Below are positions 24,892 to 33,011 of a stretch of DNA of 64,000 nucleotides, one piece after another. The notes under the pieces are model-generated. The model saw only the letters and a list, made by a program, of their open reading frames with translations, searched no databases and was not told the DNA's origin. A program made the position numbers and the translations under genes. Origin of the DNA: Desulfitobacterium_A nosdiversum (GTDB taxonomy: Bacteria; Bacillota; Desulfitobacteriia; Desulfitobacteriales; Desulfitobacteriaceae); contig NZ_CP172056.1 in assembly GCF_049860565.1 (NCBI RefSeq), positions 3,844,001 through 3,908,000 on the forward strand, in the 5' to 3' direction. The first letter of the stretch is position 1; every line of letters begins with the position of its first letter.

Positions 24892-26613
24892 ATGAAGGAG
24901 AACTGGGATCGTTTTGTCTCTGGATCAAACTCTAGTTCTGATATCGATCCGGTTATTTATCGTTCCTGGCTTCGCTCACAGAATTACAGAATTAGTGAGC
25001 GAATCCTTGATAAGGAAGTTTTGCCCGCTCATCTACTGCAAGAGCGTTGTGAAGAACATGAACCTTTGTTAAGAGCTTCTGAACTGGTTTTGCCTCATAT
25101 TCTTCAAATCTTTCGCGATCTTCATTACATTGTGCTCATTTCCGACCGTGAAGGCTATGTGCTGAATGCTGTCGGCGATCCTTCTTTCATGACCCGTGCC
25201 CAGAAGGTAAGTCTGGCCCCAGGCGCTTGTTGGCATGAAAATATTAAAGGCACGAATGCGATCGGTACTGCTTTGGCTGAAAAAACACCCATAAAAATCT
25301 TAGGTTCCAATCATTTCGTTGCCGAAAATCACTTTTTAAATTGTTGGGCTACTCCTATTTATAACAGTGACGGTGAAGTTGAAGGCATACTTGATATTTC
25401 CAGTGCGTCTGCTAACCGAAATCAACCGCTGCTCGAACTTGCTTTAATGGGGGCCAGAATGATTGAACAAAATATGCGTCTATTTCAACTCCAAAAAAGC
25501 AAGCATTCGGAACAAGACTATGAGGATTTCTTTAGAATGCCGCCCCCAACCCTTTCACCCGTGATACCAATACCCGTAAAAAAGGAAAAACCCCTTTCTT
25601 GTATAGAGCATCATAAGTCTATCTATACATCGACGCCTGTATTATCTGCCAATATCGGCATTAGTGTACAGGTTCCCTGGCTAGGCCGCAGCCAAGTAAC
25701 TAAAGAGGTCTATGACTTGGCTGCTAAGGCGGCAGACTCAGATATATCCGTTTTTCTCCAAGGTGAAAGCGGTGTAGGCAAAGAAGTGATGGCCCGTCAT
25801 ATTCATCAAATGAGTCCTCGAAGAAATGGACCATTTGTAGCTATAAACTGCGCCGCCCTACCCCCTTCCTTAGCTCAAAGTGAATTATTTGGCTATGCAG
25901 ACGGTGCTTTCACTGGAGCCAAAAAAGGAGGACAAGCCGGCAAATTTGAACTTGCAAATGGAGGTACTATCTTTCTGGATGAAATTGGGGATATGCCTTC
26001 GGATATTCAGGTTCTCCTTCTCCGTGTTTTACAAGAAAAAGAAGTCACTCGAATTGGCGATGATAAAATAAAAAAACTTAATGTCCGGGTGATTACCGCG
26101 ACACATCAGGATCTTGCAGAGCTGGTCAGTCTAGGAAAGTTCAGACAAGATTTATATTATAGACTAAAAGTTGTAACGATTACTCTTCCGCCGCTTCACA
26201 AACGCATGGAAGATATTTGGGATCTTGCCCCTTATTTTGTCAATAGGGCTTGCCAATCCTTGGGTAAACCGCAGTACAGTATTTCCGGAGATGTTTACGC
26301 TCATCTCTTTACCTATAACTGGCCTGGTAATATTCGGGAGCTCGAAAATTTCCTTTATAGTATGGTCGCCTTATCGCAAGGTCCCGTCTTGACAGCGGCT
26401 GATTTGCCCCGAGATTTCATTCAACAATTGACTGTCCCGGCCTCTTCAGAAGGTCCTTTGCTCTCACAGTTGACCAAACAAGCAATACTGCAAACTCTAA
26501 ATAAAACGGACGGTAAAATCGCTCCAGCGGCACGTTTATTGGGAATTGGACGCAGTACTCTTTACCGTAAACTCCAGGAATTTAATATTAGGCCAAAGTA
26601 TATGATGGATTAA
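24892..26613 (+). CDS. Sigma-54-dependent transcriptional activator (AcoR-like)
   Basis: Enhancer-binding protein for sigma-54 RNA polymerase. The 573 residues comprise an N-terminal segment with IDPVIYRSWLRSQNY, a GAF-type sensor domain (about 60-190), and an AAA+ domain (about 265-490) with Walker A GESGVGKE near 290, the sigma-54 contact loop GAFTGA near 338, and Walker B TIFLDEIGD. A C-terminal Fis-type HTH (APAARLLGIGRSTLYRKL) ends it. The GAF domain is AcoR-like; its ligand is unknown. It converges on the minus-strand molybdenum-hydroxylase operon, which has a good -24/-12 promoter at 38.25 kb, so that operon is the obvious target (inference). Confidence 0.92.
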   Translation: MKENWDRFVSGSNSSSDIDPVIYRSWLRSQNYRISERILDKEVLPAHLLQERCEEHEPLLRASELVLPHILQIFRDLHYIVLISDREGYVLNAVGDPSFMTRAQKVSLAPGACWHENIKGTNAIGTALAEKTPIKILGSNHFVAENHFLNCWATPIYNSDGEVEGILDISSASANRNQPLLELALMGARMIEQNMRLFQLQKSKHSEQDYEDFFRMPPPTLSPVIPIPVKKEKPLSCIEHHKSIYTSTPVLSANIGISVQVPWLGRSQVTKEVYDLAAKAADSDISVFLQGESGVGKEVMARHIHQMSPRRNGPFVAINCAALPPSLAQSELFGYADGAFTGAKKGGQAGKFELANGGTIFLDEIGDMPSDIQVLLLRVLQEKEVTRIGDDKIKKLNVRVITATHQDLAELVSLGKFRQDLYYRLKVVTITLPPLHKRMEDIWDLAPYFVNRACQSLGKPQYSISGDVYAHLFTYNWPGNIRELENFLYSMVALSQGPVLTAADLPRDFIQQLTVPASSEGPLLSQLTKQAILQTLNKTDGKIAPAARLLGIGRSTLYRKLQEFNIRPKYMMD

Positions 26614-26640
26614 GAGGGAGCAAAGCGCTTCCTCCTTTTT
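26614..26640 (+). terminator. Terminator after the sigma-54 activator gene
   Basis: GAGGGAGC (26614-26621) pairs with GCTTCCTC (26627-26634) with one G-T pair, followed by CTTTTT. It separates the convergent activator and xdhC genes. Confidence 0.85.
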
Positions 26641-26651
26641 ACAATTCGTTA

Positions 26652-27725
26652 TTATCCACGCTGGACCTGAATTATTTCTGCTAAAATGCTTACTGCAATT
26701 TCCTGAGGGGTCTCAGCCGAAATTTTCAGTCCTATCGGCGAATAGACCTTGTTTAAGAGTTCAACAGATATTCCTTCTTCAGCGAGCTCACTCATTAAGG
26801 CCTTTACCCTGCGTTTACTGCCAATCATGCCAATATATCCCGCCGGTCTCTCGATAACCTGACGCAGGCAAATTTTGTCATGGCGGTGCCCCCTGGTCAC
26901 TATGACGATAAAAGTAGCTGGAGTAACCTCGATCTCTTCTAAAGCTTTACAAAAATCATTGCAGATGACTTTATCAACGCTTGAAAACCGTTGTGTATTT
27001 GCAAAATAAGGGCGATCATCGACTACTGTGACATGATAACCTAAAATTTTTCCCATTTCACATAAAGGCAAAGCAATATGCCCTCCGCCAAGGACAAGCA
27101 GTTCAATAGGGGCAGTTACTTTTTCGTAAAATAACTGATATTTAAAACCTGTATTATTCTCCTGAACCTTGAATTCATGATCAAGATTAATCAGCCGAGG
27201 CTTATTTTCTTTTCCAATCGCGGCATATAGCTCAATTGCGGCAGAATTCAAATCAGGGCAGCCTAAATCACCAAATTGATGCTCGGAATTTGTAATTAGA
27301 AGTTTTTTACCGACCTGAGCTGAATCATCAGAACGAACTAAGGTTAGTAAAACAAACGTATCCTTCTGATTTATAAACTGCAAACATTTGCTCAAGAATT
27401 CGGCTTGGGATTCATCGACATATTCAATAAACACATCCATTGTTCCGCCGCAGACCATACCTTCTTCTTCTGCCGTATCATTCGTCATATCGAGGGTATA
27501 CCACTTATTTATTCTATAACGTAAAGCATTAAGCGCTTCACGGCGAACCTCTGCTTCCCCGCATCCGCCGCCAATCGTTCCGTACGTCCGCCCATCCCCA
27601 AAAACGATCATCCTGGCACCGGGACTGCGCGGAGTTGAACCTTTAACACTTACAATGGTCACGAGAACTGCTGCCTGACTGTTTCCGCCGGCAATCTCCT
27701 GCAAGCCTTCTTTGATATCATCCAT
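26652..27725 (-). CDS. XdhC/CoxI-family molybdenum hydroxylase maturation protein
   Basis: XdhC proteins bind molybdenum cofactor, help its sulfuration and insert it into xanthine dehydrogenase-type enzymes. The 357 residues have an N-terminal CoxI domain with GSTPRSPGARM, YGTIGGGCGEAEV (about 50-62) and MVCGGTMDVFIEY, and a C-terminal Rossmann domain with LVLGGGHIALPL near 211 and MIGSKRRVK. It is last in the operon that starts with the Mop-type gene. RBS GGGGGA, 6 nt before the ATG. The start lies 67 bp inside the 3' end of the previous gene. Confidence 0.9.
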   Translation of the reverse strand: MDDIKEGLQEIAGGNSQAAVLVTIVSVKGSTPRSPGARMIVFGDGRTYGTIGGGCGEAEVRREALNALRYRINKWYTLDMTNDTAEEEGMVCGGTMDVFIEYVDESQAEFLSKCLQFINQKDTFVLLTLVRSDDSAQVGKKLLITNSEHQFGDLGCPDLNSAAIELYAAIGKENKPRLINLDHEFKVQENNTGFKYQLFYEKVTAPIELLVLGGGHIALPLCEMGKILGYHVTVVDDRPYFANTQRFSSVDKVICNDFCKALEEIEVTPATFIVIVTRGHRHDKICLRQVIERPAGYIGMIGSKRRVKALMSELAEEGISVELLNKVYSPIGLKISAETPQEIAVSILAEIIQVQRG

Positions 27726-28873
27726 TTTATTTCCCCCTCAAGTGTTCCAGCCCTATGCTCTCCAAAGGGCATTTTTAAAAGAGCTTCAATTTTATCTTTA
27801 ATCATTAAAGCATTTTCTAGCCGTTCCATTACCTTCTGCCTTACCATTGGATCATCTTTATATTTCTCAAGTGCAAAGGCAAATCTAGACTGTAATCCTG
27901 CTAACTGATCATTTTTAACAAGTTTATCCGCAAGATAGATAATTTCTTTTTCGTCCGGAAATTCTGATGAAGAAACACAGATATCCATATGTGCAGCAAC
28001 AACTTCTGCAACTTCAGGATAATCAGCTAAACGGTCGGCTCCCTTAAGGGCATGGTTATGCTCCCCTTTAGCAATATCATGCAAAACTCCTGCTGCATGG
28101 ATGAGCGGCAGATTTAACTGGCAGCCAACTTCATTCAGCCGCCTCCCTATTTCACAAGCCATGGAAGCGACTGACTGGGAATGATTGCGGACATCAACCG
28201 GGACATTTTCAAGATCCAGCAACATTTCACATTCCTTAATCGAAGGTATTGGATTTTCTCGACAGAACTTGCAAAGTTTCAGATAATCACTCGGTGTATC
28301 CATATCCAGCAAAATCCCCCGATCATTAACCGGTACATCTACAGCATAGTTTTCAAAACAGTTTAAAACAGCCCGCAGCCCGCCCTCTTCTTTCCAGCTC
28401 AAAATATCCGGTATATACCGAGCACTGATTAAAGGAGGATGTCCTCTATGCCCTAGATAACAAGGATAAACGATTTCATTTTGAGTTTGAAAGGCATGGA
28501 TTAAAGATGGAATAGTTTCCGCAGAAATAATGGGTGTATCTGCCGGCAAGAGAAAAAAGCCTTTAGTTTGCGGGGGAAGATTTGCCACTCCTGTCTGAAT
28601 TGAGGTAAACATCCCTTCCGCATAACGCTCATTAATTAGGACTTTCACATTTAAATTTCGAAGCAGGGGGATCAGCTGCTCTGATTTATGCCCGACTACA
28701 ACTATTATATCCTGGAGACCGCCAGCCTGCATACTTTTCACGGCTTGTATAACTGCCGGAAGCCCATTAAGGGGCAATAATTGTTTTAATGTTTTCATCC
28801 GAAAAGAAAAACCTGCAGCTATTATTATTCCCGTTATTGATACTGTGGAATCCGGTATTTTGTCCTTCATCAT
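27659..28873 (-). CDS. MobA-like nucleotidyltransferase fused to an HD domain (DVU_1551 type)
   Basis: Likely CTP/GTP:molybdopterin transferase specific for the operon's enzyme. Residues 12 to about 205 form a MobA/MocA-type domain with IIIAAGFSFRMKTLKQLLP and LLPADTPIIS. Residues about 225-385 form an HD hydrolase domain with NHSQSVA, HAAGVLHDIAKGEHNHA and LADKLVKNDQ. The fused NTP-transferase/HD layout matches the DVU_1551 family in Desulfovibrio aldehyde oxidoreductase loci. Nucleotide preference cannot be read from the sequence. Overlaps its upstream neighbour by 4 bp and xdhC by 67 bp. Confidence 0.85.
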   Translation of the reverse strand: MMKDKIPDSTVSITGIIIAAGFSFRMKTLKQLLPLNGLPAVIQAVKSMQAGGLQDIIVVVGHKSEQLIPLLRNLNVKVLINERYAEGMFTSIQTGVANLPPQTKGFFLLPADTPIISAETIPSLIHAFQTQNEIVYPCYLGHRGHPPLISARYIPDILSWKEEGGLRAVLNCFENYAVDVPVNDRGILLDMDTPSDYLKLCKFCRENPIPSIKECEMLLDLENVPVDVRNHSQSVASMACEIGRRLNEVGCQLNLPLIHAAGVLHDIAKGEHNHALKGADRLADYPEVAEVVAAHMDICVSSSEFPDEKEIIYLADKLVKNDQLAGLQSRFAFALEKYKDDPMVRQKVMERLENALMIKDKIEALLKMPFGEHRAGTLEGEIKWMISKKACRRLPAETVRQQFS

Positions 28874-30216
28874 AATTCACCGCTTTCTGGAATGATGACG
28901 ATCACGCGTTTACTGCTTGTTATCCTTCTTTTCTGTTCTTCATTCTTAACCTGGACTTGAACTTTTAAATTCTTTTGCTTTACAGCTTTATTTAATGGTT
29001 CAAGCGCAGCTAGAGCGTGGACTACCGCTTCCGGCTCAATAGATATCTGATTTCCCTCAGCCTCAAATGCAGTAATCTTTAGAAGCTGCTCTTTACCTTC
29101 GTGCAATTCGGCTGAAAAATCGACAACACCTTTCAGTCCTAGTATTATCTCATCAAGTTCACTGATGTTTATACATTGGCCATTTCGCAGCTGAACTGTA
29201 CCCTTTAGCCTTCCTCTCACTTTATCCATCCGTTTTAATACGGTTCCACACGGACAGGGTTCCTTTAAGAAGCGTGAAAAATCACCCGTCTTATAACGGA
29301 TTAACGGCATTCCCTGACGGGTTAGCGTCGTAAAGACAACCTCTCCATATTCCCCATCAGGCAGTACTTCACCGCTCACAGGATCGACCACTTCAAAGTA
29401 CAAATCAGCTTCTCTCAAGTGATACCCGTGTAAAAATTCGCACTCTACACCGCCGCCCAGACCCATTTCTGTTGAACCATAATGATTAAATACTCGACAG
29501 TCCCAAGCTTCTTGTAATGCTTGAACGATTGCTTCAGGTACATAATCCGTACTTAATAGAACATTCTTAACTCCCACTGAAACCGGCAGACCATTCGCAT
29601 CGCGGTATTTTGCTAAGGAAAGCACCTGTACCGGAATGCCGACTAAACAGTCAATCTTTTCTTTCTGGATTACCGCTAGTGTTTCGGCAGGATCAAAAAC
29701 CGGGCCATAGACTATGCTTTCAACCCCATGCCTAGTTAAAGCCTGTTTCAGCAAATCTCCGACACTGCCGGGATTCTTTCCCGGCAGCAAAATCAAGACG
29801 CGTGCCCCCGGTTCAACCAGCGTTGCCATACCCTGCTGAAAAAACTCAATCGTTAATTCTTGATCTGCGGCAGTAAAGTAAATCCGTTTAGGCTGACCCG
29901 TAGTCCCCGAACTCTGCAAGGTGACAATCCTGTCAATTTCCCCCTGGGAAACGGTAAGAAGCTGCAGCGGATTTATGCGGATATCTTCAGCCGTCGTAAA
30001 TGGCAGACATTCTAACTGCTTTAAATTTTTAAGTTTTAAATTGCAGCCTGCCAAAAGATGTTTATAAAAAATGCTTCGGGTTGAGGCGAGTTCAAGAGTC
30101 TGATTAAGCTTATCCAACTGGTAAGCTTCTATTAACTCGCGGGTTAACCTTCTGCTATTTTGTTTTTCAATATCTAGTTTACGTGCTATCCAAGGTCCTA
30201 AAGGCGTTAATTTCAT
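28870..30216 (-). CDS. AMP-dependent ligase/synthetase, PaaK-like (DVU_1553 type)
   Basis: Member of the adenylate-forming (ANL) family. The 448 residues have the phosphate loop LQSSGTTGQPKRI near 99-111, NHYGSTEMGLGGG near 241-253, the LIRYKTGD hinge and a CPCG pair before the C-terminal lid. Length and motif style resemble phenylacetate-CoA ligase PaaK. It belongs to the DVU_1553 family of Mop-associated loci, where its substrate is not known. It might activate the carboxylic acid formed by the oxidoreductase (inference). Overlaps the radical SAM gene by 4 bp. Confidence 0.83.
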   Translation of the reverse strand: MKLTPLGPWIARKLDIEKQNSRRLTRELIEAYQLDKLNQTLELASTRSIFYKHLLAGCNLKLKNLKQLECLPFTTAEDIRINPLQLLTVSQGEIDRIVTLQSSGTTGQPKRIYFTAADQELTIEFFQQGMATLVEPGARVLILLPGKNPGSVGDLLKQALTRHGVESIVYGPVFDPAETLAVIQKEKIDCLVGIPVQVLSLAKYRDANGLPVSVGVKNVLLSTDYVPEAIVQALQEAWDCRVFNHYGSTEMGLGGGVECEFLHGYHLREADLYFEVVDPVSGEVLPDGEYGEVVFTTLTRQGMPLIRYKTGDFSRFLKEPCPCGTVLKRMDKVRGRLKGTVQLRNGQCINISELDEIILGLKGVVDFSAELHEGKEQLLKITAFEAEGNQISIEPEAVVHALAALEPLNKAVKQKNLKVQVQVKNEEQKRRITSSKRVIVIIPESGEL

Positions 30217-31568
30217 GAAGGCCTCCGGTAAAGAGAAGTTCCATCGGCAGAAGTCAGATTATAAGCACAGAACGGAATAAGCTTTCCCTCTGGACTCATG
30301 ACATGAATACAACAATCCTTCAGCCTTTCCAGGTCGAGATTCCACGCATCCTGAAAAGCCATCCCCGAAATCGTAAAGGAATGGGTTTTTAGTTCATGCA
30401 ATAAATTATCCCAGGAATTCGAACTCTCCTGATTCGTTTTTGTGGAAGGCACTTCCAAATTGATTCCATTCCATTGCCGAGATACAAATTTGCGGTTTTT
30501 GCTCGCCCCTACATACGCCTTCTCACCACTGCAGCACGAGTTTGTACTTAAGGCTTTAATTTTGCCGCCCGGCAGGATTCTAAAGTTTCCATGAAAGGAA
30601 CAAAGCGCATTTTCGCAACCCGGCGGTTTTAGGTTATCCGTCTTGATTAAGCCCTCTGTTTGAGCCTCAATGGCCTGCATCACCTGAGGAAGGGTTATGC
30701 GATCCTCATCCGAGGGTTCTTGGGGAAAGCGGCCGAAATAACTCACAGGCTGAAAATGGATGCCGCGCACTCCTGGAGAGTTTTCGATGGCAAATTGAAT
30801 CATCTCCCCGATATTATCCGTATTGACACCGGGTACAACTGTCGGTACGAGCACAACTCCTATACCATTACTTATGCAGTTTTTAATCGCCTGAATTTTT
30901 ATAGGCAACAGTTTCCGGCCTCGTAACTTCGTATAAATATCGTCATCTGTTCCATCAAACTGCAAAAACACAGAATTCAATCCAGCCTTACGTAATTTTT
31001 GCACATACTCCTTATCTTTTGCTAAACGCAGGCCATTTGAATTCACCTGAATAAAAGGAAAACCGATTTTTCCTGCCAACGCAATAATCTCCGGCAAATC
31101 ATCACGGACGGTGGGTTCACCGCCTGATAATTGCAGATTGCAAGCACCGCTGGTTTTATAAATCGTTTCCAACCCTTTTTGTATTTCTGCTAAGCTCGGA
31201 TCAACCGTGCTTCCTCCCGCAGATGCAAAACAATAAGCACAGTTTAAATTACAACGCTGTGTCACTTCGAGCAGCGCAGTACAGGTATGCTGTCGATGAT
31301 CCGTACATAAGCCGCAATCATGCGGGCAGCCTTTGTCTGCTTCCGTGTCGCATACGGGTGGTCTCGACGGAATTTTATCCCTTACCCAGCTCTGCCATTC
31401 AGGAGCCCCCTGCCATAGCAACGTTTTAAAATGCCCATGAACCGAGCAGGTCTTTTCCAAATAAACTTTATTTCCAGACAGTATTCGAGTTGCGGATAGG
31501 CGGGATAAACATTCGGGGCAGACGCTCTCTGTAATTGACAGGACTTTCCCTTCTTCATTAACTGCCAA
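30213..31568 (-). CDS. Radical SAM protein of the Mop-associated locus (TrsS-like)
   Basis: Radical SAM enzyme, 451 residues. An N-terminal Cys/His-rich part (CPECLSRL, KTCSVHGHF, CPHDCGLCTDH) precedes the SAM-cluster motif CNLNCAYC near residue 107. LQLSGGEPTVRDD, a GGEP-type SAM motif, follows. The C-terminal half has further Cys (CENALCSFHG, TNSCCSG) that could hold auxiliary clusters. Homologues in DVU_155x loci are annotated as radical SAM (seleno)protein TrsS; here the positions are Cys and no in-frame TGA was seen. TTG start with AAAGGAG 8 nt upstream. Substrate unknown. Confidence 0.85.
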   Translation of the reverse strand: MAVNEEGKVLSITESVCPECLSRLSATRILSGNKVYLEKTCSVHGHFKTLLWQGAPEWQSWVRDKIPSRPPVCDTEADKGCPHDCGLCTDHRQHTCTALLEVTQRCNLNCAYCFASAGGSTVDPSLAEIQKGLETIYKTSGACNLQLSGGEPTVRDDLPEIIALAGKIGFPFIQVNSNGLRLAKDKEYVQKLRKAGLNSVFLQFDGTDDDIYTKLRGRKLLPIKIQAIKNCISNGIGVVLVPTVVPGVNTDNIGEMIQFAIENSPGVRGIHFQPVSYFGRFPQEPSDEDRITLPQVMQAIEAQTEGLIKTDNLKPPGCENALCSFHGNFRILPGGKIKALSTNSCCSGEKAYVGASKNRKFVSRQWNGINLEVPSTKTNQESSNSWDNLLHELKTHSFTISGMAFQDAWNLDLERLKDCCIHVMSPEGKLIPFCAYNLTSADGTSLYRRPS

Positions 31569-31618
31569 GCGAATAACTCCTTTATGTCAAAATCAAATCG
31601 CTAATCAGGTCTCTTCTT

Positions 31619-32343
31619 TCAACTTTTTAAGGCAATGAGCTGAAAATAACCGGTCTTTGCCTCACGCATTGCAAGCTGAGCTTCATTTGGATTAACTGTA
31701 CAGGCCGTTGATTTTAACCAAAAATTATTCATTGATCCATACTTAAAGATCATTTCACCCGTTAATTGCTTGAGTAATTTAGTGTGATCCTCCCAATGAA
31801 GGATTCTAAAGCCAACGTCTTCCAACAAGGATATGAGTTCATCTTGAAGGAGTGCACCCCTTAAGCATGAGGACACTGAAAGCTTGCGTAATCTGCTCAC
31901 ACCTTCCGGATTACGTGCATAAACATCATTAACCACGAATAAACCGTTATTTTTGAGAACACGATGTATTTCTCTTACCGTTTCCCGCAAATCATTCATG
32001 AGGGACAATGTACATTCTGCAAATACTCCGTCCATCTCTTCACCGGAAAACGGCAGCTTTTCACCGTATCCTTGAACCAAAGGCAGTTGAGGATTCCGGT
32101 TCTTGCCCAATTCCAACAAAACTTCAGAAGGGTCAACCCCTACAGCTTCGAGCTGATATTCACTGCGCAAGAACTCTACACTGGCACCACTGCCGCAGCC
32201 CACATCAAGAATTCTAGAACCTGGAGCAAAGGAACAAAAATCCACTGCCTTTTCTGTAAGAAAAAATCCCCCGGTCGAATGGTTTCGCCGGTTACCTGTC
32301 GCAACACTGGACTCTCAAAGAGTTTGACTCCTAGCTGCTCCAT
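31619..32343 (-). CDS. SAM-dependent methyltransferase (DVU_1556 type) with an apparent 1-nt frameshift
   Basis: Class I methyltransferase of the Mop-associated locus. The long open frame (32245 down) begins in mid-domain with FAPGSRILDVGCGSGASVEF. The missing start is present in another frame: ATG at 32343, one base after the previous stop, encodes MEQLGVKLFESPVLRQVTGE and then RPGD. The frames join at 32261-32272, where a run of five G and one of six T (minus strand) lie side by side. One extra base in either run gives RPG-(G/D)-FFLTEKAVDFCS, as expected. A real mutation or a sequencing error; otherwise the gene appears intact. Confidence 0.8.
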
Positions 32344-32344
32344 C

Positions 32345-32791
32345 TTAGTCCTCTTCTTCCTCTTCTTTTACAATATATTTAGCCATGATTTCACGTACCT
32401 TATAATAGGTAGCAGAAACAATACTTCCGCATTTTACAGGATAAGCATCTCCTTCACCCAGCTTTGTTTGGATGATGTCTTCACAATCACGGCTTGCATA
32501 GGTCTCATCAAACCAATCCAGCAATTCCGCTATCATTCTCCCCAGCTTAGGATGAACCTGCTCCATCGCATTACCTTTACCTGCTGCTAAGCCTATGATG
32601 GATGCTCCGCCTGTTAAAGCACCGCACGTACCACCGGAGCGCCCCATTCCTCCGCAAAGCCCCTGCATTGCTCGGATTAAATCCGGATTGTCATCTTTCC
32701 CCTCATCTTCAAGGGCCATCAGCATCATAATCTGAGTGCAGCAAAATCCTTGAGCTGCTAACTTAAACATGCGAAAGCTGTCTTGACTCAT
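32345..32791 (-). CDS. C-GCAxxG-C-C family protein (DVU_1555 type)
   Basis: A 148-residue protein of the C_GCAxxG_C_C family. It has two adjacent Cys near the N-terminus (GFCCTQIMMLM), the hallmark GLCGGMGRSGGTCGALTGG (about 43-61), and DCEDI near 102. These Cys probably bind a metal or Fe-S cluster; the biochemical role is unknown. It is one base from the methyltransferase and about 10 bp from the redox protein, so in the same operon. Confidence 0.87.
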   Translation of the reverse strand: MSQDSFRMFKLAAQGFCCTQIMMLMALEDEGKDDNPDLIRAMQGLCGGMGRSGGTCGALTGGASIIGLAAGKGNAMEQVHPKLGRMIAELLDWFDETYASRDCEDIIQTKLGEGDAYPVKCGSIVSATYYKVREIMAKYIVKEEEEED

Positions 32792-32801
32792 CTTTATCCC
32801 C

Positions 32802-33011
32802 CTATTTATCTTCCAGACTTTGCTCGACTTCCGCCATTTGACCCAAAGCTAGCTTTTCAGTAATCAACACAAACCCGCAGGATGGGCACTTATATTCCTC
32901 TACCTCGAAGTCATTCCCAAGGTAAGTCACTTTGACTTTCCCCCTTTGCAGTGCTCCGCCGCATTTACCGCACTGCCATTCTTGTTCCTCTTTTTGTTTT
33001 GCTGTTGTCAT
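32802..33011 (-). CDS. Small zinc-ribbon-like redox protein (DVU_1557 type)
   Basis: A 69-residue protein with two CxxC pairs, WQCGKCGG (13-20) and YKCPSCGFV (40-48), forming a rubredoxin- or zinc-ribbon-like knuckle. It overlaps the 3' end of the large oxidoreductase gene by 4 bp. It corresponds to the small DVU_1557-family redox protein of Mop loci. Whether it binds Zn or Fe cannot be decided from the sequence. Confidence 0.85.
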   Translation of the reverse strand: MTTAKQKEEQEWQCGKCGGALQRGKVKVTYLGNDFEVEEYKCPSCGFVLITEKLALGQMAEVEQSLEDK

